The notes below the pieces were generated by a model. That model was given only the letters and a program-made list of their open reading frames with translations, did not search any database and was not told where the DNA came from. Below are positions 43,466 to 51,522 of a stretch of DNA of 64,000 nt, one piece after another. This DNA is from Lachnospiraceae bacterium (lineage in GTDB: Bacteria; Bacillota; Clostridia; Lachnospirales; Lachnospiraceae), in contig CAJTDX010000007.1 of the NCBI GenBank assembly GCA_910575155.1, forward strand, positions 1-64,000. Reading direction: 5' to 3'. Within the stretch, counting starts at the first letter, position 1; the number at the start of each line of letters is the position of its first letter. Position numbers and translations under genes: made by a program.

Positions 43466-45006
43466 TGCCACACCTTTCTGTCAAGACTGCGAAACAGAAG
43501 GCTTTCCTGAATATGAGAACGCCCGATTTGTTCTGCGCCTTCCATATCCGCGATGGTGCGGGCTACCCGTATAATCCGGTAATACCCTCTCGCTGTCAGT
43601 TCAAACTGTTCAAACGCCTCTTTTAACAACTGTTCTGCCGCCGGTTCTAAAATGCACCACTGTTCCATTGCTCCGGCAGGAATCTGGCTGTTAAATGATA
43701 TCCCTGTTCCCTCAAATCTTTCCTGCTGTATACGCTGTGTCCGCTCCACACGAACACGAATCTCTGCCGATGTCTCCTCCCGTTTTTTCGCTGTCAGTTC
43801 CGACAGCGACGGACGCTGTACCTCCACGCAGAGATCCATGCGGTCCAGCATGGGACGGCTGATCTTATTGAGATGACGTTCTATCATTGCTTTAGAACAA
43901 TTACAGCGGTTCCGATTCGGGAAATAACCGCAGTTACAGGGATTCATAGCCGCAATCAGCATAATGTCCGCCGGATAAAAATAAGTGCCGCTTTTTCGCA
44001 CCAGCCGGATCCCGCGTTCCTCTAAGGGCTGGCGCAGCGCTTCTAAGACTGGCTTCTTAAATTCTGTCAGCTCATCTAAAAACAATACGCCTTTATGGGC
44101 GAGACTGATTTCCCCAGGCTTTGGCACAGTCCCTCCTCCCGCCATTCCTGCCAGACTGATGGTGTGATGCGGACTTCGGTATGGTCTTCTCCTGAAATTC
44201 TTCTCCCGCTGTTCAAATCTTCCCGTAACACTGTAAACTCTGGCAAGCTCTAAGGCTTCTTCCTCTGCAAGCGGCGGCAAAATGGTAGCGACAGCGCGTG
44301 CCGCCATCGTTTTTCCAGCGCCGGGAGAACCCAGCATCAACATATGATGTCTGCCGCTGGCTGCAATTTCACAGGCACGTTTCAGCAGAAGCTGCCCGTG
44401 GATTCCTGCAAAGTCACAATCCATTTTTTCATAATCTATGCCCATTCCTTCTATATTATTATCGCTATTTTTCCTGTTTTTCCAGTCCCCTTTGAAAAAA
44501 CAGCCGATAAGTTCGATGACCTGATTCAGATTTTTTCCAGGTAAAATCGTGATTCCTTTTACAATCTGCGCTTCTCTGATGTTTTCCCGGGGAACGCATA
44601 CCACCTGTTTTCCTGCCTCTTTGGCGGCAAGAACCATTGGCAGTACCCCCGACGTGGGCCTTATTTCTCCATTCAGACTGATCTCTCCCGCAAAAAGAAT
44701 CCCCTCTAAATACTCTTGGGGAATTTTTCCGTATGCCGCCAAGATAGCGAGAGCAATCGGCAAATCAAAAACTGTTCCTGTTTTACGGATATCCGCCGGA
44801 TAAAGATTTACCGTAATTTTTTTTGGGGACAGACAGATGCCGCTGTTGCGGATGGCAGTCCGAATCCGTTCTTTCGCTTCTTTTACCTCCGAAGACAACA
44901 CGCCTACCATTTCCAATGCAGGCATTCCGTCACAAACATCCGCCTCCACCTGAACGACAACGCTCTGAATACCGCAGACGATTGCTGTTGACACGATACT
45001 GTACAA
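43456..45006 (-). CDS. comM: YifB/ComM family Mg-chelatase-like AAA+ ATPase
   Basis: A 516-residue protein. The N-terminal Lon-protease-like fold (to about 170), Walker A LMLGSPGAGKT (about 220-230), Walker B GVLFLDELTEF and a four-cysteine NPCNCGYF...CNCS element are typical. In Gram-negative species ComM is a branch-migration helicase that widens recombination in transformation. It starts with TTG at 45006, with GGGAGG six bases upstream. It forms an operon with dprA and topA. Confidence 0.93.
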   Translation of the reverse strand: MYSIVSTAIVCGIQSVVVQVEADVCDGMPALEMVGVLSSEVKEAKERIRTAIRNSGICLSPKKITVNLYPADIRKTGTVFDLPIALAILAAYGKIPQEYLEGILFAGEISLNGEIRPTSGVLPMVLAAKEAGKQVVCVPRENIREAQIVKGITILPGKNLNQVIELIGCFFKGDWKNRKNSDNNIEGMGIDYEKMDCDFAGIHGQLLLKRACEIAASGRHHMLMLGSPGAGKTMAARAVATILPPLAEEEALELARVYSVTGRFEQREKNFRRRPYRSPHHTISLAGMAGGGTVPKPGEISLAHKGVLFLDELTEFKKPVLEALRQPLEERGIRLVRKSGTYFYPADIMLIAAMNPCNCGYFPNRNRCNCSKAMIERHLNKISRPMLDRMDLCVEVQRPSLSELTAKKREETSAEIRVRVERTQRIQQERFEGTGISFNSQIPAGAMEQWCILEPAAEQLLKEAFEQFELTARGYYRIIRVARTIADMEGAEQIGRSHIQESLLFRSLDRKVWQWE

Positions 45007-45144
45007 AGATACCTCCCTTTGTGCTGGTTGGGAATATTGCGGGCAGACACGCCCTGAAAAAAGATAAATCTATCGTAACATATTTTTCTCTGTTTGAAAA
45101 GCCGTTTTTGTCAGCGGTCTGAAGGTTCAAACCGCCGGCAGCAA

Positions 45145-45783
45145 TCAGCCCTGTTTCTCTGAGGCTTCAAAACAACTCTTTAACTTCTCCAACGCCCGTT
45201 TTTCAATCCTGCTTACGTAAGAACGGGAAATCCCAAGTTTATCCGCTATTTCTCTCTGCGTGACCGGAATCTGATTATACAGGCCATACCGCCATTGGAT
45301 GATCTCACGCTCCCTGTCGTTCAGTACTCTGGGAATCATCTCATAAACCTTGCGGCTGTTGCCTTTCAGCTCGATAATCTCAAAAATATCCCTGTCCGTA
45401 CTTTCCACTACATCCATCAGACTGATCTGGTTTCCTTCCTTGTCTGTCCCAATCGGTTCATACAAAGAAACCTCTCTGGAAGTCTTCTTCTTCCCCCGGA
45501 AATACATCAAAAGCTCATTGTCTATACACCGCGCCGCATAAGTTGCAAGCCTGTTTCCCCTCTCATAATTAAACGTGCCAATCGCTTTAATCAGTCCAAT
45601 GGTGCCAATGGAAATCAAATCTTCCATATCTTCCTCACCATTCTGGTATTTTCTGGAAATATGCGCCACCAGCCTCAAATTCCGCTCAATTAAAGTATGT
45701 TTAGCTTCAAGGTCGCCCTCTCTCATTTTTTCCAGATAATATTTTTCTTCCTCTTCCTTTAGCGGCAATAAAAACGTTTTCAA
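45145..45783 (-). CDS. sigK: SigK-type sporulation sigma factor without a pro-sequence
   Basis: A 212-residue sigma factor. HTLIERNLRLVAHISRKY, DLISIGTIGLIKAIGTFN, LATYAARCIDNELLMYFR and SLYEPIGTDKEGNQISLMD match SigK/SigE, with SigK-like spacing. Region 4 has VTQREIADKLGISRSYVSRIEKRALEKL. The chain begins MKTFLLPLKEEEE, right at the mature start of SigK, so the roughly 20-residue inhibitory pro-peptide of Bacillus SigK is missing. It starts with TTG, with GAGGTG upstream. It would direct late mother-cell genes if the host sporulates. Confidence 0.88.
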   Translation of the reverse strand: MKTFLLPLKEEEEKYYLEKMREGDLEAKHTLIERNLRLVAHISRKYQNGEEDMEDLISIGTIGLIKAIGTFNYERGNRLATYAARCIDNELLMYFRGKKKTSREVSLYEPIGTDKEGNQISLMDVVESTDRDIFEIIELKGNSRKVYEMIPRVLNDREREIIQWRYGLYNQIPVTQREIADKLGISRSYVSRIEKRALEKLKSCFEASEKQG

Positions 45784-45805
45784 AAAAGCACCTCTAAGCC
45801 GATTT

Positions 45806-45834
45806 ATTACATTCTATGAAAAATCAAGCTTCAA
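45806..45834 (-). promoter_or_regulatory. Possible promoter of sigK
   Basis: On the minus strand TTGAAG (45829-45834) and TGTAAT (45806-45811) are 17 bases apart. A sporulation-specific SigE promoter (CATA...CAT-type -10) would be expected for sigK, and I do not see a good one, so this assignment is weak. Confidence 0.3.
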
Positions 45835-45870
45835 AGTGCCTTTCCATACGCAATTAAATTTTAAATCATC

Positions 45871-45899
45871 TTGTCATATCTGTTAAAACAAGCTATAAT
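45871..45899 (+). promoter_or_regulatory. SigA-type promoter of the DUF4250 gene
   Basis: TTGTCA (45871-45876) and TATAAT (45894-45899) have an ideal 17-base spacer. They lie about 80 bases before the start codon at 45977. Confidence 0.75.
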
Positions 45900-45976
45900 A
45901 TTGTACTGTATTATTGATATTCAATAACATACACCATATGGGAATACCCAAAACCACAGAATACGGGAGGTAAGAT

Positions 45977-46159
45977 ATGAATTTTCCAAAAGATCCTGTA
46001 ATGCTTCTCAGCGTTGTCAATACTTACCTGAGAGACAACTGTTCTTCCTTAGAGGATTTGTGCAAAAGCAGCCAAATCTCTCAGGACGAACTTACAGAGC
46101 GGCTTGCCGCGATTTCCTTTCACTACGACAGGGAACAAAATCAATTTGTTCAGGACTGA
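45977..46159 (+). CDS. DUF4250 domain-containing protein
   Basis: A complete 60-residue protein. The frame MNFPKDPVMLLSVVNTYLRD and the close FHYDREQNQFV match DUF4250, a small family of Firmicutes and some Bacteroidetes with no known function. GGGAGG lies six bases before the ATG and a strong promoter precedes it. Its last ten bases overlap the end of the convergent DUF5662 gene. Confidence 0.85.
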   Translation: MNFPKDPVMLLSVVNTYLRDNCSSLEDLCKSSQISQDELTERLAAISFHYDREQNQFVQD

Positions 46160-46713
46160 CGCCGGTAAGGCGTTCCATAATCTTTCTGTTTCAGCAGAAC
46201 ATGCCTGACATAGTGAAAAGTTGCTTCTTCACCCTGGTCCGCCAGCATACGAAGAAGCTTTTCTAATAATGCCCTGGTTTCTTCATGAAGAATGTGATAT
46301 TCCTTGCCGTTTTCGTAATAATCCAGCGCACTGCGGTCCGTATATTTTTCCTTCTGATAATTTTTAGACGCCGAAATCCGGTCGATAAACATCTCCACCA
46401 CATATTTTAACGGCATCTTCATGCCAGTAATCCCCCGCTGTTCCCCCACGCCATAGTCCATCCAATATTCAAGATGGTGCTTGTTTCTGCCCTTATGATG
46501 CAGCCATGCCAGAGAATATCCATGCTCCCTGCGCTCAATATTATTCGGACTTATATTTCCCTGAAAATATTTGCAGCCCACCAAAAACTCCGTCGGCGTG
46601 TATTTCGAAAGATCATGCAGCAAGCCCTGCTTATACAGCCCCACTCGGAAGCAGCCCTTCATCACCAGCATTTTATGATGGTTTATCGTCTTAAAATGTT
46701 GCCAAGCCTTCAT
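46150..46713 (-). CDS. DUF5662 family protein
   Basis: A 187-residue protein, mostly helical. The block KTINHHKMLVMKGCFRVGLY, then LLHDLSKYTPTEF, then HGYSLAWLHHKGRNKHHLEYW matches DUF5662. The HD in LLHDLSK and several His pairs suggest a metal-binding HD-like fold, and a hydrolase role is possible but not shown. GAGGTG is five bases before the ATG. The preceding TraX-like gene ends 16 bases upstream, so the two may be co-transcribed. Confidence 0.8.
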   Translation of the reverse strand: MKAWQHFKTINHHKMLVMKGCFRVGLYKQGLLHDLSKYTPTEFLVGCKYFQGNISPNNIERREHGYSLAWLHHKGRNKHHLEYWMDYGVGEQRGITGMKMPLKYVVEMFIDRISASKNYQKEKYTDRSALDYYENGKEYHILHEETRALLEKLLRMLADQGEEATFHYVRHVLLKQKDYGTPYRRQS

Positions 46714-46729
46714 ATTTCACCTCACAAAA

Positions 46730-47398
46730 CTACATTAAATATCCGTATTTAATTCTGATTATTAAATATAATATTAATAAATGTGCAGGATAAAACGCAT
46801 AGAAAAAATACTTCAGGGAAGGTCCCTTTTTTCCATTATACAGCAGCATAGGAAGCACTGCGGCAGATGCGTAAGCCTGAACTCCGATCCCATAGAGCAG
46901 AAAATTCTCCGCCACAAATACTGCCTGTTTCAGCACCTTTTTCTGATACAGAAGATAATAACAAACTATGAATACAATTCCTGCCCCGCCATAATCTGTA
47001 TGCAGCGCCTCAGCAGCAACAGCAGTCAGCATAAAAATTAAAAAAACACTTAATTTATTTCCCGCATCCTGCATCAGATCAATGGCCAGAACACCCAAAA
47101 ACAGCGTAAAAAATACATTCTGATTCTCCCACCAGATCCTTCCGTGGAATGCAAGATCAAACGGAGCTTCTGAAATTAAGGCAAACAGCAACAGCCTTAT
47201 TTCATATTTACGAAGATCTCTTGTATGCATAACGCCTTCAACCAATAAAAAGCAATAAATGGGAAAAGCAAGCCGCCCTATCATCCGCAATACGAGCTCC
47301 TGCGGATAAAGCACCGCCCCCACATGATCAATCAGCATACTGGCCATTGCAATACATTTCAAAGCGCATCCGTTCAAGCCAAGGTTTTTTTCCGTCAT
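46730..47398 (-). CDS. TraX-family integral membrane protein
   Basis: A protein of about 222 residues with about seven hydrophobic segments. The N-terminal GCALKCIAMASMLIDHVGAVL and the segment MIGRLAFPIYCFLLVEGVMHT followed by YEIRLLLFALISEAPFDLAF are the TraX signature. TraX of F plasmid acetylates pilin; chromosomal relatives in Firmicutes are of unknown role and may be acyltransferases. I chose ATG 47398, with AGGAGG five bases upstream; it overlaps the stop codon of the GlgX-like gene by four bases (ATGA), so the two are translationally coupled. A longer frame from 47509 has no good ribosome binding site. Confidence 0.85.
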   Translation of the reverse strand: MTEKNLGLNGCALKCIAMASMLIDHVGAVLYPQELVLRMIGRLAFPIYCFLLVEGVMHTRDLRKYEIRLLLFALISEAPFDLAFHGRIWWENQNVFFTLFLGVLAIDLMQDAGNKLSVFLIFMLTAVAAEALHTDYGGAGIVFIVCYYLLYQKKVLKQAVFVAENFLLYGIGVQAYASAAVLPMLLYNGKKGPSLKYFFYAFYPAHLLILYLIIRIKYGYLM

Positions 47399-49344
47399 TC
47401 CTTCCTCCTGTTTGTCTTCGTCCGTTTTCTTTTTGCCCGCGCCGGGGTTCCTGTCAAAAAGCAGATTGCCTGGCCTTCCACCTCGATTTCCCGAATTTCT
47501 CCCAGACAATCAGCTTCCGCCAAAACCGCCTCCTCCTCAGCCGTATTCAATAGGAGTTTCCATTCCATACCGCCGGGCAGGGCAAATTTCTGGGGATAAT
47601 ATTGAAAATTATAAGCAATATATACATTTTCTGCTAAAGCTGCATAAGCGCCGGAATAAAACATGCCGATAAATCCGCGATTCATATTAAAATCTATCTT
47701 CCAGCCGGCATCACTGTGATAAGACAGATCCGGACTGCCTGTATTTTCATAGTCCATCAGCCGAAAGGGATTGGGCGTCCGAAGCATCCGATATTGCTTC
47801 CGGATGCCTGCAAGCGCGGTGACATAACTTATCAATTCCCTGCACAATTCGCTGTTCTTCCATTCCTTCCACCCAATCTCATTATCCTGACAATAGGCGT
47901 TATTATTGCCGTTCTGAGAATTACCGCACTCGTCGCCCATCCAGAGCAAAGGAACTCCCTGGGCAAAAAACAGTATCGCAAGAGCGTTTCTTAGCTGGCG
48001 TTTCCGCAGCTGCAGCACCTCATATTTGCGGCTGAAGCCTTCCTGCCCGCAATTGCTGCTGTAATTGCAATAATCTCCGTCTCGATTATCCTCTCCATTT
48101 AATTCATTATGCTTCTGCTCATAAGAAAAGACATCCCAGAGCGTAAATCCGTTATTTTCTGCGACATAATTGACAAATCCCTGATGCGACTGCTGTCTGC
48201 GCATCTGGCAGGCAAATTCATAGATGCTGCCGTTGTGATGATTTAAAATCCTGCGCGTTCCATATAAAAACTCATTGTTATACGTATATAACTCCGGACC
48301 GAAACGCTGCGGATCTTTTGCCTGTTCTTCTAAAAAACCTTCAAAAAACAATTTGCACCCAGACAATATCTCATCTCTTGCCAGCAGCTGCGCCGCGGTC
48401 GGATTCCCAATAATTCGAAATCCATCTACATGATATTCTTTGTGCCAGTAACGCAAAATATCAATAATAAAAAATAAATTTAAGTTTTCTGAAAAATAGA
48501 ACTCCAGAATACACTCCATCTCTTTCTCATGCATTTTCAAAATCAGACGCTTTAGTTCATCTGGATTATTTTCTGACAGAAAAGACGCCTTGGGCGCAAA
48601 ATAACTGCCCGACGTATACCCCCAGCAATTGATCAGATTCTGAGGATTCTGCCGTACCTTGCTTTCATCCAGAACAAGAAATTCCTCAAACTCATACAAA
48701 GGCATAAACAGAATTGTGGTAATCCCCATATTTTTTAAGGCATCCAGTCTCCGATTAATGGCTCCTACCGTTCCGCGCTTCTTATTATTCTTGCGCATCC
48801 CCATAGAAAATCCCCGGACATGAAGCTTATACATTACCATATCTTCCTTTGCTATCTCAGGATTTTTATCTTTTTTCCAATTAAATTCCGAAAAATAAAA
48901 TGAACTTTTAATTTCAGAATCATTTATTTCTGTTTTATAGCGCTGCTGAAAATTCCCAGTCTCATTCTCCTGCGGTTCCTGCTGTATTTGTTCCCGCCGG
49001 GGAACAAAAGCTTCTGTCTGCAACAGCCTGGGCCTGCGCTTCTCATCCCCCCATATTTCGCGGCCGGTAATCTTCCGCGCGTATCTGTCCACTACTTCCT
49101 GACCATTTATTTCAAAATTATAATCATAGTTCTCCCAATCCAGCCCCTGTATTCCCACAGTATATAAAGTTTTCCCACTTTCTTGTGCTTTCATAGGAAT
49201 TTTCATAACCGTTCCATTGTCTCTGGGATACAATAATAATTTGCAGTCTGCATGTTCTGGCGCCCGACTGGAAAAAAGAATCACGTCCCTCTGCCTGGTT
49301 ACGCCTGCTTTCTCCTGAATTCCGGTACAGATTTGAAAATTCAT
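47395..49344 (-). CDS. GlgX-like glycogen debranching family protein, probable pseudoenzyme
   Basis: A 649-residue protein of the GH13 isoamylase/GlgX type. Typical parts are VMYKLHVRGFSM (170-181), CWGYTSGSYFAPK, LRYWHKEYHVDGFR, FTLWDVFSYEQKHNELNGEDNRDG, SQGVPLL-like AQGVPLLWMGDECG, and NNNAYCQDNEIGW. The catalytic parts are changed. Region I (DVVxNH in relatives) is EFYFSEN. Region II GFRxD is GFRII, so the nucleophile is I312. Region IV HD is NN (397-398). Only the acid/base glutamate (E335 in KLFFEGF) may remain. It is unlikely to cleave alpha-glucan by the usual mechanism but may bind it. The ATG at 49344 has AGGAGG. Confidence 0.85.
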   Translation of the reverse strand: MNFQICTGIQEKAGVTRQRDVILFSSRAPEHADCKLLLYPRDNGTVMKIPMKAQESGKTLYTVGIQGLDWENYDYNFEINGQEVVDRYARKITGREIWGDEKRRPRLLQTEAFVPRREQIQQEPQENETGNFQQRYKTEINDSEIKSSFYFSEFNWKKDKNPEIAKEDMVMYKLHVRGFSMGMRKNNKKRGTVGAINRRLDALKNMGITTILFMPLYEFEEFLVLDESKVRQNPQNLINCWGYTSGSYFAPKASFLSENNPDELKRLILKMHEKEMECILEFYFSENLNLFFIIDILRYWHKEYHVDGFRIIGNPTAAQLLARDEILSGCKLFFEGFLEEQAKDPQRFGPELYTYNNEFLYGTRRILNHHNGSIYEFACQMRRQQSHQGFVNYVAENNGFTLWDVFSYEQKHNELNGEDNRDGDYCNYSSNCGQEGFSRKYEVLQLRKRQLRNALAILFFAQGVPLLWMGDECGNSQNGNNNAYCQDNEIGWKEWKNSELCRELISYVTALAGIRKQYRMLRTPNPFRLMDYENTGSPDLSYHSDAGWKIDFNMNRGFIGMFYSGAYAALAENVYIAYNFQYYPQKFALPGGMEWKLLLNTAEEEAVLAEADCLGEIREIEVEGQAICFLTGTPARAKRKRTKTNRRKE

Positions 49345-49389
49345 ATGCTCCTCCTGTGATGTCTGTTAATTTCTGCTTCCTGTCGTTAT

Positions 49390-49418
49390 ATTATAACAAT
49401 TTACATAAGATTTGGAAA
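49390..49418 (-). promoter_or_regulatory. Possible promoter of the GlgX-like/TraX operon
   Basis: On the minus strand TATAAT (49390-49395) is preceded at 17 bases by TTTCCA (49413-49418), a weak -35. Confidence 0.45.
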
Positions 49419-49476
49419 GAGAAAATTTAGGTATCGTAAAAATTGTGACAAATTTCCTATTTTTTGTGGTTTTTTA

Positions 49477-49504
49477 TTGAATAATTTTCCAAACAGAGTA
49501 TAAT
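49477..49504 (+). promoter_or_regulatory. SigA-type promoter of the chemoreceptor gene
   Basis: TTGAAT (49477-49482) and TATAAT (49499-49504) have a 16-base spacer. No SigD-type TAAA/CCGATAT pair is seen, which is unusual for a receptor gene in a species that has FliA. Confidence 0.6.
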
Positions 49505-49735
49505 GTGTATATAGTTATTTTTCATAAAAATGCGGAACCGAGTATTTAAAAAAATTTTTCTCAACCTGTGAACCTGATTTCGGACTACAACATTACATTC
49601 TGCATTTAAAATTATGAACATGGCAGCGTTTTATGAAACCAGTTCACTCTCTGGGAAAAGGGATTTTCCGACATACAAAAGAGGAATCACTCAATGAAAA
49701 ATTTTACTTAATTATGAAAGGAGTAATTATCAGCA

Positions 49736-51433
49736 ATGAACGAAAAACAGAACATTGAAAAAAAGTTGACCGGTTCCATTTTTAAAGTGTCAACGATCAC
49801 AGCAGCAGCGGCTCTCCTGGGCCTGATTGCGTTGATTATCGTCTCCGCCAGATATGCTTATGCATTACACAATTATGGTTTTGCACAGGGCGATATTGGA
49901 AAAGCCATGTTTGAATTTGCAGATCTGAGATCTTCGCTTCGGGCTGCTATCGGATATGACAACGCTGACGCTATTGCTGCCGTAGTAGAACAGCATGAAA
50001 AAGGAAAAGAAAAATTCGAAATTTATTTCGCAGATATAGAAAAGAGTATCGTCTCCAAAGACGGCAAAGAGACTTACGACGCCATTAAAACAGAATTAGA
50101 AAACTACTGGAAACTGGACGCAGAGATTATGTCGCTTGGAGCAACCACGGACCGGGAACTCTGCATTCAGGCACAGGAGATTGCTCTTACAGAGCTTGCA
50201 GACATTTACAACAGCATTTACTCAAATCTGGAAGAATTGCTGACAGTCAAAGTGACTGAGGGAAACCGTCTTTCTAAAACGCTCGTGATTCTGGAATGGA
50301 TTTTTTCCATTGCTATTATTGTCGTCATCGCAGCAGCCATGATTCTTTCTACAAAAATCGGCAAAAAAATGGCGAAAAAAATTGCCAATCCCCTCAGAAA
50401 TCTTGGAGAACGGCTCAACACCTTTTCCACCGGAGATCTTACCTCTCCTTTCCCGGAAGTGCGGACGGAAGACGAAGTGGAAATTATGGCAAGAGACGCG
50501 CAGGAAATGGCCAATAACCTGGATGAAATTATCTTTGACGTTGAAGAAGTTCTGGGGGAAATGGCCACCGGAAATTATACCGTCAAATCTAAAATTGCAG
50601 AAAAGTACACCGGAGATTTCCAGAAATTATATGAATCCATGCGCGGATTGAGAGATCAGATGACGGAAACGCTGCTTTCTATTGGTGAAGCTTCCAATCA
50701 GGTATCTTCAGGCTCTAACGAACTGGCAAACGCTTCACAGTGCCTTGCACAGGGCGCTACCGAACAGGCAAACGCAGTGCAGGAACTGCATGCCACAATA
50801 TCCGATATTACTGTTTCCATGGAACAAGGCGCACAGAATGCAGAAGAATCTTATGCAAAAGCACAGGAATATGCCGATCAGGCAGATCACAGCCGCGAAG
50901 AAATGAATTCCATGATGGCTGCCATGGAACGTATCAACGATACTTCTACCAGAATCGGGGATATTATTTCTGAAATTGAATCCATTGCCGCGCAAACCAA
51001 TCTCCTGTCACTGAACGCTTCTATAGAAGCGGCGCGCGCCGGGGAATCAGGACGCGGTTTCGCCGTGGTTGCCGACCAAATCCGGGATCTTGCCGATCAG
51101 AGCGCTAAGGCCGCAGTGAATACCAGAGAACTGATAGAAGCCTCCATCCGGGAAGTTTCAGAAGGAAATTCCGCTGCAGACCACGCCGCAACAACCATTG
51201 AGTCCGTCATGGAAGGAATCAAGCAAATTGCCGATTTCTCGAAAAATCTGAAGGTTATGATGGAAGACCAGGCTGAATCCATGCGGCAGGCTGAAATCGG
51301 CGTTAATCAAATTTCAGGGGTTGTACAGAGCAACGCTGCAACTGCCGAAGAAGCATCTGCAACCAGCCAGGAGCTGTCTGCGCAGGCCGCAATGCTGGAT
51401 GAACTGATCGGACAATTTGAACTGACAAAATAA
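49736..51433 (+). CDS. Methyl-accepting chemotaxis protein
   Basis: A 565-residue receptor. One membrane segment lies near the start (about 17-38) and a second at about 185-205; between them is a helical sensor domain (about 145 residues) of the four-helix type. A HAMP linker follows (KKIANPLRNLGERLNTFSTG). The signalling hairpin tip is IAAQTNLLSLNASIEAARAGE (about 418-440), then GRGFAVVADQIRDLADQSAKAA. It signals to CheA through CheW. No C-terminal CheR-binding pentapeptide is seen. GAAAGGAG lies 12 bases before the ATG. The ligand is unknown. Confidence 0.95.
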   Translation: MNEKQNIEKKLTGSIFKVSTITAAAALLGLIALIIVSARYAYALHNYGFAQGDIGKAMFEFADLRSSLRAAIGYDNADAIAAVVEQHEKGKEKFEIYFADIEKSIVSKDGKETYDAIKTELENYWKLDAEIMSLGATTDRELCIQAQEIALTELADIYNSIYSNLEELLTVKVTEGNRLSKTLVILEWIFSIAIIVVIAAAMILSTKIGKKMAKKIANPLRNLGERLNTFSTGDLTSPFPEVRTEDEVEIMARDAQEMANNLDEIIFDVEEVLGEMATGNYTVKSKIAEKYTGDFQKLYESMRGLRDQMTETLLSIGEASNQVSSGSNELANASQCLAQGATEQANAVQELHATISDITVSMEQGAQNAEESYAKAQEYADQADHSREEMNSMMAAMERINDTSTRIGDIISEIESIAAQTNLLSLNASIEAARAGESGRGFAVVADQIRDLADQSAKAAVNTRELIEASIREVSEGNSAADHAATTIESVMEGIKQIADFSKNLKVMMEDQAESMRQAEIGVNQISGVVQSNAATAEEASATSQELSAQAAMLDELIGQFELTK

Positions 51434-51440
51434 CAGATAC

Positions 51441-51489
51441 ATAAAAACAAACCGCCCAATCCCTCAAAAATGAGGAATCCGGGCGGTTT
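51441..51489 (-). terminator. Terminator at the 3' end of the fatty-acid operon, shared with the chemoreceptor gene
   Basis: AAACCGCCC (51449-51457) pairs with GGGCGGTTT (51481-51489), with an inner CCCTC/GAGG stem. On the minus strand the stem is followed by G and TTTTTATG. The U-run favours the minus strand, though the hairpin may stop both convergent transcripts. Confidence 0.8.
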
Positions 51490-51522
51490 GCCGCGTCTGC
51501 CGCAATATTACGAAACAATATG

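Larger units (their letters stand above)
49345..49735. other. Intergenic region between the GlgX-like gene and the chemoreceptor gene
   Basis: It holds two divergent promoters (49390-49418 minus, 49477-49504 plus) and a leader of about 225 bases before the chemoreceptor. The leader has small hairpins CCAG...CTGG (about 49639-49658) and GGAAAA-GGGA-TTTTCC (about 49655-49671). I see no match to the c-di-GMP-I riboswitch core and no SigD promoter. Confidence 0.5.

Noticed and set aside
43456-45006. comM-dprA-topA as evidence of a competence system
   Set aside because: These genes are common in non-competent Firmicutes; no comE or comG genes are in the window.
49505-49735. c-di-GMP riboswitch in the chemoreceptor leader
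   Set aside because: The conserved GEMM core is not seen; only small local hairpins.
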